A DNA stretch of 64,000 nt from Heterostelium album PN500 (GCF_000004825.1 NW_008805068.1:1733471-1797470), one strand, 5' to 3'. Counted from the stretch's first letter, positions 24,041 through 36,128 are shown. The notes: generated by a model not told the origin, from the letters alone. Numbers and translations: made by a program.

Positions 24041-27000
24041 ATGAATAACAATAATAGTAGTGTAAATAATAATGATTTATTTAAATCGATTGTATTTTAT
24101 TTAATAGGTGTACCAATTGGAGAACAAAACAAAATAAAGACACTCCTCAAGAAATGCGGAGGTAGTATTGCTCTTCAGGTTAATAAATCCGTTCATTATC
24201 TGATCACCACAACAGAGGAAGTAGAGAAAGCAAGCTACAAGATAAAGGGTGCCACCAAGCTTTGTGATGAAGGTGAACTCCGTCTAGTATCCACCCAATA
24301 TATCACCGATTGTGTCGAGGCCAATCGACTTCTCTCTGACGACCGCTATCAACTCTACAAAAGTAAAGTACTTCACTCACAAAAATTTAAGTTTTCAAAC
24401 AGTGGTAGTGGAGGTACTGGAAAAAAAGGTGGTCAATCATCAACTTCCACCAACCAAAAACAACAACAACAACAAAAACAATGTTTTAATATCTTAGAAT
24501 TATTATCAAATTCTAAAAAGAAATCAACAACAACAACAACAACAACAAGATGAACAATTTGAGATATCTGATAGATCTATCAGATTGTTCATCTCATCAA
24601 CTTTTACCGATATGAAAGAGGAGCGTGAGTTGTTGGTAGGTCATCTGATGGCAGAGTTACATGCATTCTGTCGTGAACGTCAACTTGACTTTTCATTCGT
24701 TGATCTGCGTTGGGGTATCACCAGAGAGCAGACTCAACGACTAAACTCAATCACCACCTGTTTGAACGAGGTGGCTGTCTGTACACATTTCCTGTCTTTG
24801 CTTGGTGATCGCTATGGTTGGTGTGAAGGTGAACTCTACGATTCCGCCTTTAAGAGTGCACAGCTGACTCGTCCATGGATGAACAGCTATCACGGACACA
24901 GTGTTACCGATCTAGAGATATTACAAGCAACTAAATTCGCACCGACACCAAAATACCATTTCTTCTATGAAAAGGAATCGACACCAACTTCTAAGACCGA
25001 TCGTAACAATTCTCCTACTCAGAGCAGCAACGATAATTCTCCGGGAGCGCAAGCTAAACTCCATAGTCTTAAATCAAAGATTAAAGATCACAAACTTTTG
25101 AATTCAAGCTATGGTGAATCCGATTTGAACAGTTGGATAAAGACTGTCTATAGAGATATAACAGATTCGATTGAATCTCAATATCCATTGTCAGAACAAC
25201 TACAACATACTCAACAACATCAGTTGGATCTCGATATGAATATCTCTTACTTCAAACAACTTTCAAAAGTATATTTACAGTGTAATATTGCTGCTATCGA
25301 TAGTTTGAATGAATACGTACAATCCAGCCAATCATCACCGTTGTTGGTAGTCGGTGAGAGTGGTGTAGGTAAATCGACACACATCGGTCACTGGTTAATT
25401 AATGAATTGGATAAGCGAGTCGATGTCAATAAGACATTCGTAGTTGCCATAGTGGTTGGATTGTCACCAAAGAGCTATCAGCCATACGAAGTTCTAAAGT
25501 CAACATTTGAAATTATCAAAGCTGCCACTGCCAGTCAGGTGCCTATCCCTGACGATCCTGCTCTCCTGAAAGAAGACATTGATTTCTGGTTCAGTGTTGC
25601 CACACGTGATAATCGCAAGTTCATTTGGATCATCGATGGTATCGATCGTTTCGAGAAGCCATTCAATCTCGACTCGATCCTACCGCGTCAACTGGCCGGC
25701 AGTTCCATCAAGATAATCCTATCCACCACACTCTCCAACCAGACAGAGACAACCAGAATTCTAAACAATCTCTATCGACAAACCATAGCTGTTCCAGTTG
25801 TTAAATTCATCAACGCCGATATGAGAAGTGAATTCTCTTCAATGTACCTCTCGGTGGTCGGAAAGAGCCTGGACAACAAACAACTAGAGAAACTTGCCAA
25901 GCTCGATCAAACACCTCTGTTCCTATCGATGGTTCTAAATGAATTGATTACCACTGCAACATTTGAGACGATCGACGACAAGTTGAATACTATGCTTAGA
26001 TGTGTTACTTTGGATCAGTTGTTCCAATCAATTGTCAATCGTTGGAAATCCGATGCACTCTATCCCGACAACCTCGTACAAGACACACTAAGTCTGCTGC
26101 ATCACAGTAACTTTGGATTGTACGAAGAGGAACTAATGTCAATGCTACAACTGACCAATAGTTCTGGATTCATTTCGGCAGCAAGAGGAATACTCTCGAT
26201 GGATGGACGTAGTAACTTCCTCGGCTTACACTCACAGCCACTACGTGATGCCGTTCAAAAAAACGTAGTCGTTTCCTCATCGAAATCAAAGTATCTTGGC
26301 TTACTATGTAGCTATTTCAACAGTCAAGATTGTCCTGCTTCACCAAAGCGTAGAGTTCAACTGCTACCTCGTTATCTCAAGGCAAACAACGATGCCAAAT
26401 CTCTAGAGAAGTTCCTACTCAATCTACAATACCTCTCGCTGTTGGTCGGTGAATATGGAAACGCTGGATTGTTAGAACTCTGGCAATTTATTGGTACCGA
26501 TAAGAAGCAGATTATTCATCTCTACCGAACGGAATTCAGTAGATACACCGCACCTCTACAAGAACAGGCAGAGACCACCAGAGTTCTCGGACTTTTCTTT
26601 GAGTATCTTTCGTTCTACGACGATGCATGGACTATCATTGACACTGCCAAAGACTATCACATCCAACTCAACGGTGAAGTCAGTCTCAATGTTCAACTCG
26701 ACATTGAAACACTCTCAACCATCACATTGAAACAATCTAAACTTGAAACATCAACCTATTTATCTGAGAAAGCATTAGCCATTTCAGAGAATATATTTGT
26801 AAGTAATCATAAATAATAATTGGATAGATTAGCAATTAGTAGTAGTAGTAGTAGCTAATAATAAGATTATCATATATATATTAGGGTGCAGATCAATATG
26901 GAACTTGTGAATCTTTATTATTGGTTGGTATTGGTTTGAAGAAACAAGCAAACTATGATCAAGCGTTAGAGTACTATGAAAGAGCAACAAAGATTATCCA

Positions 27001-28882
27001 TAGATACTTTGGATACCAAGAGACAGCAACAGTTGGTCCACAGCTATTCAACTCAAAGCTAGCCAATCTCTATTTGAATCTCGGTGATATCTACAGAAAG
27101 AAAGCGATATTCGATCGTGCAAGTCAATATTATCAAATGACTTTGACTATTCTCAACAACATCAGAGCGAAAGATGATATCAGTTTCGCTGAACTCTACA
27201 AAGATCTCGGTCTAGTGGAGAAGAAGCTTGGTCACTACCAGAAGGCAAGCGAATACTACCTCAAAGCACTCGATATCGTAAAGAAGAACAGCGGTGAAGA
27301 TCATGCAAACTACGGTCTGTATCTCTGTGATCTCGCCGATACCAAACGTAAAGAGGATCGATTCTCAGAGGCAGAGAAGATCTACAACCAAGCACTCGCC
27401 ATTCTTATCGCAAAGCTTGGTCAAGACAACATAGAGGTAGCAGAGATCTACAACAATCTTGGATTGATCCGAAAGAAACTCGGTCACTATAAAGATGCAA
27501 TCGAATTCTACAAGAAAGCATTGACCATCGGTGAGAATGCACTTGGTAAATCACATACCAAAGTTGGTTTCTTTATTCATAATCTTGGTGATTGCTACCG
27601 TAAGCTTGGTGACTACAAACAGTGTGAAACTCTCTTCTCGAGATCATTGTCGATCTCACAGAATCACTTTGGATTCGATCATCCAGAGGTAGCAGAGATA
27701 CTCAACAGCATGGGATTGGTCTATAAGAAACAATCTAAATACCAACTCGCTGAAAAGGAATACAAACGAGCCATCGCTATTGTATCAAAATCATTAGGTT
27801 CTGATCATCCTAAACTTGGTATCTACACAAAGTAACTATTATAAATAATGATTATATGTATTATTATTATTGGTTATTAATCTTATACTATTTATAACCA
27901 GTAATCTAGCTGATGTGTATCGTAAAACTGGAAAGTTTGATGTAGCTAAATCTATGTATAATGTAAGATGATAAAGTTTTGATTTTTTTGTTTAAAATTA
28001 AATTGTATTTTAATGATGTTGTATTTTATTATAATATTATAGAAAGCATTAAATATTATCGAGAAATCACTTGGTAATAAACACTCTGAATACGCAGAGG
28101 TGTTGTATGGTCTTGGTTTGTTGAATCTAGGACTACAACAATTTGATAAAGCAATCGAGTATATCGATAGTGCCATAGCTATCACTCGTGCTGACCTTGG
28201 CGATAGACATCCAAAGGTTGGAATCTTCTTGAACTCACTCTGTGAAGTCAAGATTGCAAGAGAGAAATCAAATCAACCACAAATAACAATCAATAGCAAT
28301 GACAATGACAACTATAATAACTACAATAATTACAACAACTACAATAATACTACAAATAATAGTAGTAGTAAATCAATTGTAACACCAACCAAAACAATTG
28401 AACCATTCAATATCGAACAAATAAGATCAACTTACGAATTGGCATATAGTATTCTGGTGGAGGATCTTGGTGCTGGACATCCAGAGATTGCTGATATCTG
28501 GACGAATCGTGCAGAGTTGGAGTTCCAGTATGGTAGTCACCAACGCTCCAAAGAATATTTCATCAAAGCACTCGATATCATTAAGGAGGTGTTTGGTACT
28601 GAGCATGCAAAGTACACTTCAATCTCTGATCGTATCCGTTATTTCACTGGCGATGTCATTGAGACACCTGCACCGACCATCGAAGAAGCACAAGTACCAG
28701 AGGTCAGTCTGGAGTCTGCTCACCAACTGGAACTCCAAAAGCAACAAATGCAGAAAAAGTTTGATCCATATGATATCAGCTTGATCATGTCCACCCTGAA
28801 AATCACTGAAGATGTAGCCATCAAATTGATGAGACAGGCCAATGGTGATATTGTCAATGCAATTCTAGCCTATAACCCATAA
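24041..28882 (+). CDS. BRCT / DUF4062 / STAND NTPase / TPR / UBA-like protein (frame change after BRCT)
   Basis: Segment 1 (24041-24550) encodes an Asn-rich start, a BRCT domain (YLIGVPIGEQNKIKTLLKKC...VSTQYITDCVEANRLL) and a Gln/Thr-rich tail, then meets TGA at 24551. The rest is in the next frame, open from 24498, and runs DEQFEISDRSIRLFISSTFTD into DUF4062 as in nephrocystin-3 and TEP1. It contains a Walker A (VGESGVGKST) and a Walker B (RKFIWIIDGID) and then leads into TPRs. Later exons are 26885..27831, 27902..27962 and 28043..28882 (exon 2 ends at 26798). They hold about nine TPRs of 42 residues (kinesin-light-chain/NPHP3 type) and a C-terminal HYPK/NAC-like UBA (DISLIMSTLKITEDVAIKLM). 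Total about 1,490 aa. A +1 shift, an unrecognised intron (a poor candidate is 24368-24497), a sequence error or two genes are all possible. Such STAND proteins act as signal-gated scaffolds. Confidence 0.82.
24549..24593 (+). repeat. Hairpin at the BRCT/DUF4062 frame junction
   Basis: ATCTGATAGATCTATCAGAT (24566-24585) is a perfect 20-bp palindrome. It is flanked by complementary arms GATGAACA (24549-24556) and TGTTCATC (24586-24593), with a 9-base bulge on the left. It starts at the TGA that ends the BRCT frame, directly after a (CAA)n tract. The palindrome also encodes conserved DUF4062 sequence. Confidence 0.75.
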
Positions 28883-28983
28883 TAATAATAATAATAGTTC
28901 ATTCGAACTATATACTCTATATAATAATAATATAGTGTAATACCTGTATGAAATAAATAAACTATAGTTTTTTTTTTTTTTTA

Positions 28984-30114
28984 TTAAACGCTTGAATGAT
29001 CGATATAAATTGAATGGAAATAAACAGGATCGGTCAATGGTGTCAAGAAATAAAAGAATCCAATCAATCCTAGTACAAAACTAAATGTAAGAACTAGTGA
29101 GATATTCATATATGAATAGGCGTTAGTATGTTTGGTTTAGTGAAGAGATGCAACAGTGCTAGTTACCTTTGGAGTGTGAGTGATCAGAGATGTCTTGGAA
29201 TCTCGGCAGTCCCATCATATTACAAAAACTATGAACCAAGACACACGATACAATATTACCAGTACGCATGAATATCAGTGCTGAATACATTCCAAACAAA
29301 CTTGTATAAGCTACCTGTAACACTATATTCATTTTTGATTTGAATTTGATTCGATTCAATTCGATTCGATTCGATTCGATTTTGATTAGTTTAGTTTATG
29401 CATTGTTGATGTTCATCATTATTATTATTATTATGTTTATATTAACTTACAACTTGTTACTATTCTATTAATATTATCGGAACGTCTCTTTCTAAGTGGA
29501 TAGATATGATGGAGATGTGAAAGACCAAAGAGTAATGGTGAGAACAAAATGATGTTGGTTGAACTGAATCCTGCAAAGTAAAGAATCGGACAAATAGAGG
29601 AACGATAGACAACCTCTTCAACAATAGGTCCAATTACATAGTTTCTTAGCCAACGCAAGTCAATGTCGCCTAAAGAAATGAATTCATCGACCACACCATA
29701 GTCAAGATAAAACATTACCAACGGTCCAAAAAATAGGATCAAAGTTAAAAGAAACGGTAAAATAATACCCCACCCAAATGATTTATTATTAATTCCTACT
29801 ATCTGTAAGAATATATCTATTTTCTGAATTCACATTTATAATTAATATATATATATATATTGTCATGATGTTTTGTAAAATTGTTGTTTGAAATGATTGC
29901 TTACCTGTGGTGAATTAGGAATGATATAATATACAATGGCATATGAAATGATAGAGGTAATAATGACACTCTGTGATCTTCGCTTTATGACTTCAGGATC
30001 ATCTCTGTCGCCCGATGAAAAAACATACAGACCACCGACAAACAACACAGAGAGTAATGTTGATATACCGATAGCTGTTAGTCCATTCAACTGTGGATAT
30101 AGCTCAATAGTCAT
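28984..30114 (-). CDS. rce1: CAAX prenyl protease 2 (Rce1 type)
   Basis: Exons 30114..29905, 29802..29451, 29322..29167 and 29093..28984 give about 275 aa. It is a multi-pass membrane protein of the CPBP/Rce1 family. The catalytic motifs are visible: GPIVEEVVYRS (EExxxR), LSHLHHIYPL (motif-2 His) and VLVHSFCNMMG (HxxxN). Rce1 removes the last three residues of prenylated CAAX proteins such as Ras and Rheb, in the ER membrane. The length agrees with the family, and each splice joint restores a membrane helix. An intron carries a short TCGAT tandem repeat (29348-29380). Confidence 0.92.
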
Positions 30115-31116
30115 GAAAATTAACTTTTATTAATTAAACAAATAAATATAAAATATTATTATTTTTTGGATATGAATGTTAATGAATAAATATTCTCCAA
30201 AATCTGCCCTTTACTTTTTTTGTTAATTTTAATAATAATAAAAAAATAGATCCCCACTCCCAGACCCAAAAAGATTTTTTTATTTTCTTTTATTTTGAAA
30301 TTTGTCCTGAAACCTTTGCATAAAACAAAAAGACTTTTGTTAAATTCGATCATTTTTATATCTCTATCTATTTTATTATTATTTAAAATATATATAAATC
30401 AATTTCAATTAGCAATGATTGAAAATAGAACAACAATAAATGCGATTATTAATTAAATCTGTTACTTTTCTTGTTTTATAATAATGTTTTAGAACATGTT
30501 ATATATATAGAGAGTAATGTTGGGGTATTCAACATTCATATCATTGATTGATTGTTTATCATTGGGATGTGAGATTTAGATCTAAAGCTCATTTAAAAAA
30601 CTTTAAAGAATCAAAACAACCACAAACAAACATATAACACTGACACTTTATACAAACAGAACAATCAATAGTAAAAAATGATGTTTTCATTGTGTTAAAA
30701 AGAAAGAGAAATAGTAGGTTGAAACAATCAAATTTAATGAAAAAATAAAGTTGTGGTGCCACAACACACACATTTAGTCAATCACAATCATTTTTATATT
30801 TTCACCCTCATTTTTGTGTTTAGAAGTGGTGGTTTTTCTGTTTGATATGTTGACATTGATCGAGATTTACCTGACTAATTCTACCATTTCACTTTTAAAT
30901 ATAATGGGTGTCCTTTTTAATTTAAAATTATTTATTTGTAACTTTCACACAACTAACCTTGTTTGAAACAAATAAAACAAATAACACATCAAAAAAAAAA
31001 AAAAATTTACTAAACTTCTCCTTTTGACTCAATTCCAACCAGTTTACTTCATTCCACATTAAACTGTTTAAATATTTTATCTATCTTTATCTATCTATAT
31101 CTATATAACTTCAAAT
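30115..31116. other. Divergent intergenic region, rce1 / PA14 gene
   Basis: 1 kb between two genes transcribed away from each other, so it should hold both promoters. It is AT-rich with a purine/pyrimidine patchwork. ORFs at 30159-30353 and 30589-30771 on the minus strand are Phe/Lys-rich and not coding-like. An ATCTATC repeat lies near 31080-31102. Confidence 0.45.
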
Positions 31117-32324
31117 ATGTATATAAAATTTTATTTTTTTCCAATATTAATAATATTGACGACTTTTTACAATGTGGCTAGAGCAGATGTGCTTTGGCCA
31201 GCCACTTTTTATAGAGAGAGATATTATTTCTCCAATGGATATATGGATGTAAAAAAACAAACTCCAGGCTATGAATATCTACCGAATATTGTGAACAATG
31301 AATTAGATCTAATTGGCTATCCAGTTTTGAATGATTCTACAACTCGCCGTTTACCTACCGTTTCAAAATATAGTGACTTTGAATTTATCTGGAACGGAAC
31401 CGTACCAAGTCCACTCTGTATAATCGAATCCAATTTCACTCTCAGTGAAACCACTGTTCAAGTAACTGCCGAAAAGAATATGTCAACCTATCTCTACCAA
31501 CAAGCCAATTTCTTTCCACCCGAAGACTTAAGTTGTCAATATGTCAATAGACCAACTTTTTGTTTACAAATTAATACTAATTGGACATTCTCTGTATGTA
31601 TATAAAATTATTATTTTTTTAACCAAAAATAAATTATTAATTTTAATTTAGGAAACTTCACAAGTTGAGTTTTCAACTGCAGATAATCTCTGGCTATTCC
31701 TAGATAATCAATTGATATTTGATAATGGTGGCTATACAAATGGTCAACAACAATATTTTTCACTAGATTTTGAATCAGGTAAATATAGTTGGTCATTCAA
31801 TGACACACAGGTGCTTTACAGTTTTGATGCATCTCAATTTTATAATGTAAGTTGAAATAATTTTATTTTATTTTATTTTATTTTTTGATATATGTCTTTT
31901 TTTTATTTTATAATTTTAACAATATTTTTTTAATTCTAATTAGAAATTAACAAAATTGGATATATATCACTGCAAGTTTATTGTTAATGAAACACTATCA
32001 TTCTCCATTGTGAATTCGACTGCAACCATTAAACCAACACCTACCCCAACATCCAATCCAACACCTACCCCAACATCAGAGATTGGTGAATGTGATAGAT
32101 CACCACAACCTTTCAAATGTAAGAAAGGACCAGTGATTGCTGTCGCTATAGTGGGCGCTGCTGTTGCCGCTGCCGCTATTGGTGCAGCTGCCTTCTTCGC
32201 CAAGAAAAAGTTTGAGCAGATCAATGTACCATCAGGTAACGCAATGGGCAATGTTCAAAACAACCCATTATTCGTTCACAGTAACTCAACAATCGATAAT
32301 ATAATGTACGAACCAAAAAATTAA
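31117..32324 (+). CDS. PA14-like type I membrane protein (prespore-inducer-like)
   Basis: Exons 31117..31593, 31652..31846 and 31944..32324 give about 350 aa. It begins with a signal peptide (MYIKFYFFPILIILTTFYNVARA), with several N-glycosylation sites in the ectodomain. ADNLWLFLDNQLIFDNGG is the core of a PA14/fibro-slime domain, preceded by WPATFYRERYYF as in Dictyostelium psi proteins. A Thr-Pro repeat stalk and a short Cys segment (ECDRSPQPFKC) lead to an Ala/Val/Ile transmembrane helix. The short cytoplasmic tail has an NNPLF motif and Tyr. PA14 domains bind carbohydrates; the dictyostelid family includes the cell-fate factor PsiA. The exact ligand is unknown. A decayed 3' fragment of a relative lies at 35821-36035. 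Confidence 0.85.
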
Positions 32325-32536
32325 CAAATGTCAACAAAATAATTTGACTTAATTAAAATAAATTTATTTTTATGATTTACAAACAACAATAATTAATTTA
32401 TTTTTATTGAAAATCATGTTTCTTTCAAAAATATTATTATTATTTTATTTATTTAGTATTGCCTGTAGATTATTCAAAATTTGACGATTTGTAGAGCGAT
32501 CAATCATTATATTTTTGTTTTATTCAAACAAATATT

Positions 32537-33135
32537 TTGTTTAAACCATATGATCAGAATTCTTCTGAACCTATTATTCCAAACATTCCTTTAAAAAATA
32601 TAAAAGAATCAATTCCAATTTATAATGAAAAAATTGCAACCTATTTAAATTGTCTATTCGAATGCGCACAACGCTGTCGTTGCCTACATCAGTCGTGTGC
32701 TCTCACCGATCTGGTCAGAGGTATTGATCGATGCCAGCAACTCACACTGTCCATGGTCCGCAATCCAACTGAAAACCATTCAATCGCACCTCGTCAACCT
32801 CTTGTTGTTCTTGGAGAACTCGAATCTTGTACAAAAGAACGAATCTGACATTCCAATCTCAAAGAAAGCAATCAATGAACAATCAACTGATGAAGATGCA
32901 TTAAAGGTAAGTAGTTACAATTTACAAAGATCAAAATAATCATTTAGTTACTAACTTATTCTATCTTTAATAATAATAATAATAATAATAATAATTTTAT
33001 ACAGAATTAAAAGAGAAATCTATTGGGTATTAAGAAATTAATTCAAAAGTCATTACAAGTCATCAATTTATTCATGATTCTCATACAATTTAACTTTCAA
33101 CAAATCTTTGAAGGATTGGAAGGGTATGTTTTATA

Positions 33136-33192
<57 letters not shown>

Positions 33193-33710
33193 AAACAATA
33201 TAGTTAGCTATGTATTTGTTTATATTATTAATATACTTATTATCATTTACAACTTACTATTTAGTTTGAGTCATGACGATAAACAAAAGATGTATCAATT
33301 TAAATTTAAAGACTATGTTCAAAATCAAATAGATTTGTCACCATCAAAGAATGTACCATCATTATTTGATTGTATCTTGTATGAAGTTATTGAATTCATT
33401 GAATATTCAAGTAAGTTGTAAAAAAGTATTTAATTAATCATTCTCAACAGACACAGACCTCGGTGGCACGACGACGCACTCTGACTGATCCGTCCGTTGC
33501 ACGACCAGGTCAAGATCGACTATTGGACACTGCTCGATCAGTACCGTGAGATCATCGAAGATCAAAACACATCGATCGAATCGAAAGAACCTACATGGCG
33601 AACAAACACCGAGCGTGACTATCTCATTTCCATCTTTATCACTCTGATCGAGACCATGTTGAAGTTATTCCCACCACAATCTGTTGAGCGACATGTCTTT
33701 AACACCAAGT
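32537..33710 (+). pseudogene. nup155: Decayed fragment of nucleoporin Nup155
   Basis: Pieces of the Nup155 C-terminal half appear in order but in broken frames. One is SNAHNAVVAYISRVLSPIW in the frame open from 32649, matching the FSGKHxGLxxYxxRI region. Others are ELKEKSI near 33005, KKLIQKSLQVINLFMILIQF one frame further, DDKQKMYQFKFKDYV (33265-33410), and KIDYWTLLDQYREII (33497 onward). Remnant GT-AG borders survive (32907..33004, 33124..33264, 33411..33450). The N-terminal two thirds and several hundred residues between the third and fourth pieces are missing. At least three frame or stop lesions are seen, at about 32650-32670, 33030 and 33482. An intact copy should exist elsewhere in the genome. 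Confidence 0.8.
33138..33191. repeat. (ACA)18 microsatellite
   Basis: Eighteen uninterrupted ACA units inside a former intron of the Nup155 fragment. Confidence 0.9.
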
Positions 33711-33984
33711 TAATAACCATTGTTTCAATTTTTTATTTATTTGAAAGTAAGCTTTGTGTATGTTACTCGTTACTAATATATTATTTTTGTTTCAAAAGAT
33801 ATTTTAATAAAAAGACAACATTTTACTTAAGTAAAAATAAAATTGTTTTAAAAAAGAAACAAGAGATGCACTAGTGTTATTTTGCAACTATCAAAAAAAT
33901 ATGATGTGTCTCACATGTATTATTGATATTTATTAAATAATATTGTTTTTTTTTTTGTTTAATGGAGAACCAAATTGATTATTT

Positions 33985-35045
33985 TTAGATTCTAAGTTCA
34001 ACAAAGATAGAATCTTGTGATTTATATGATGGTTTTTGTAGATACATAGATATTATGGAAGTCAAGATTAAATGAAAACGTCCAACGATTTGGTATAATT
34101 CTTCTTCATCCTCTTTGTTTTGAAGAGTTGGAATGAATTTTTGAATTATCAGGTTTTCATGAATAATATATTGTTCAAAACAATTATCCAATTCTTTATC
34201 CATGAAATCAAAACATTCTTGATCAGACCAATTGTTTTGTGTTTTCATAAAATAGAAACTATTCATTCTTACATCTTTTTCTCTAAGTTCCTTTTCATAA
34301 GAGAAAATATCATTGTATAGAGCAGCGATTTTTCCTGAATAATCCGATAAACTTTTCCAAAGTGGGTCAAGAAGAATATCAGGGTTTAATCTTTTCATAG
34401 TGAATAATACACCTAAAGAAAAAGTTGGTTCCATTCCCATATTTTGTCTTCGAATATTATAATATAAATTCATACTCATATCACCTTCCAATTTCTAAAA
34501 AAACCAAAAAAAAATCTATCCTTTAGTAAATTGATATATAAAGTTAAACAAATAAAATTAAATACCTTCATACACTGCCACGGAATTAAATTGTCAAAAT
34601 AATCAATGAAGGAATTTCTGAAAAGATTCATCAATGGGTGTTGATCTCCAATTCTGATTTCTAGATTCTGATGAATATCAAACAAATTTCTTTCAAGTGG
34701 TGTTGGATCATCTTCAAGTTTACCCAATTTAAATATATTGATTGCTCTATTGATTATTTTAATTCCATATTCTGGTTCATTACTATCAATAAGGTCATCA
34801 AAAATCTGAGCGAAAATACAGAATTGAGTGCCTAGTACAATAGCTTGATTATCGGCTAAAGACCACATGTTTCTTGCGAAAAATGAGGTTCCTTTAAATG
34901 CTGGTCTATATTTTTCACGATTTTCATCATTTAAGATTCCAAATTTTTCCATTTTTTCAAATACTATTTCCATAGGATCATATGGATTCATTGGTAAACT
35001 CCAACCCTTTGGAATTTTATCTATTAGTTTTTGTAATGACAACAT
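33985..35045 (-). CDS. Class I terpene synthase
   Basis: Exon 1 35045..34566 and exon 2 34494..33985 give about 329 aa, the size of dictyostelid/microbial-type terpene synthases. The metal-binding motifs are intact: DDLIDSNE (Asp83, Asp84) and the NSE triad NDIFSYEKE (Asn221, Ser225, Glu229). An N-terminal WSLPMNPY and the SLADNQ segment also fit this family. Such enzymes cyclise farnesyl or geranyl diphosphate to volatile terpenes, mostly during multicellular development in Dictyostelium. The product cannot be predicted from sequence. It sits alone in a rearranged region between decayed gene fragments, with no P450 or other tailoring gene beside it. Confidence 0.92.
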
Positions 35046-35562
35046 TTAGAATTCTTTTTTATTTTGGTTTGTTTCTAAACTGAAAAACATACTTCTTTTT
35101 ATACTCTTTGAATAGTGGAAAATCGTTTTGTATTCTATGGCAATGTTACACAACACAAAATTCTGCTTCTTCCTGTAATTGAAAAATGAAATCCAAATTA
35201 AAAATTTAAATCTAATATAACAATTTAACAATATTTGAAAAAAAAAAAATTATTGAACCTGTTACACCTACTAAAGAATGAAATACTCATACCATTTCCA
35301 CCATATTGAATATATCTCAAGGTAATCTTGATCAGGAGCTCCAAGTAAGTGTTTCAAATTATTAATTAAAATAAAGATAATTAATAAATAGTTTTAATTA
35401 TCTCCGAAATAAACTTTTTTTTAATAAATATTACTATTATTTAATAATTCAATTAATATTAGATCTGATAATATATTAAGTGTTTCATTCGATTCAATGA
35501 CATATGGAAAAAATTAAAATTTGGTATCAACCACTAAAATTTTTTTATTTTGCTACTGTTTT
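35046..35562. other. Rearranged intergenic region upstream of the terpene synthase
   Basis: AT-rich. A short minus-strand stretch at about 35275-35345 reads LGAPDQDYLEIYSIWWKW before a GTATGA donor and looks like a lone coding piece. I cannot identify it. No complete gene is visible. Confidence 0.4.
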
Positions 35563-35821
35563 TCAATAGAATATATCAAGTGAAACATATTGCTATAAAT
35601 TTATGTAAAGTTAGTTTTGTTTTTATATGTGAATTTAAATAGATATTAATAGACTTACATTTATATATGCTTTTTTATTTAAATTTGACAAAGTATCATT
35701 TTCATAAGTTAAATTTCCTGAGGTTATATTTAAATCTGAAACTCTGTAATATTGTACAATATTTTCAACGAAATCAATTTTATAGGTATTTTTATTACTT
35801 TTACAAAGTTTATATTCCCAA
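35563..35821 (-). pseudogene. Last two exons of an unidentified gene, 5' part missing
   Basis: Segment 35821..35659 (WEYKLCKSNKNTYKIDFVEN and on to LNKKAYIN) is followed by a good GTAAGT donor and a TTTATAG acceptor. A 30-base last exon 35592..35563 then ends in TGA. Upstream, the sequence turns at once into the oppositely oriented PA14-family piece, so the rest of the gene is absent. There are several N-glycosylation-type sites. I do not recognise the family. Confidence 0.5.
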
Positions 35822-36035
35822 CTGAAGAACCAACACAACTTCCTACTATACCGCCAACTCAAGTGGATTAGTGTTAACCGGGTTAGTAGCAGCTGCCTAT
35901 ATGATTCAAAAGAAAAAAGGTGTCATCTCAAATCCATTTGGACCTGGAGTAAAGATGGATGGAGTTCATCAGAACCCTATGTTCAAAGAGAACCATATTA
36001 CTATTAGTAACCAATTATATGACCAGAATCCATAA
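35821..36035 (+). pseudogene. 3' fragment of a PA14/psi-type membrane protein gene
   Basis: It reads a Thr/Pro stalk (TEEPTQLPTIPPTQVD then stop). One base over, in the next frame, come a membrane helix and basic stop-transfer (SGLVLTGLVAAAYMIQKKK) and a tail with HQNPMF and NQLYDQNP before TAA. The layout of stalk, helix, Lys-rich anchor and N-P-[LM]-F tail matches the gene at 31117-32324. The frame break and absent ectodomain mark it as a relic. Confidence 0.65.
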
Positions 36036-36128
36036 ATTTCAAAAGCCAACAACAATTAAGACATTGTATTTTTTAACAATATTATTATAATAAAAATAAA
36101 ATTCTTGTATCTTTAGTTTACATTTTAA

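Noticed and set aside
24368-24497. Intron that would reconcile the BRCT and DUF4062 frames
   Set aside because: The acceptor TTTTAATATCTTAG is good, but the donor GTACTT is unlike every other intron here (GTAAGT/GTATGT). Kept as an alternative, not adopted.
30589-30771. Cys-containing 60-codon ORF on the minus strand
   Set aside because: No signal peptide layout or splice support, and the composition fits chance translation of AT-rich DNA.
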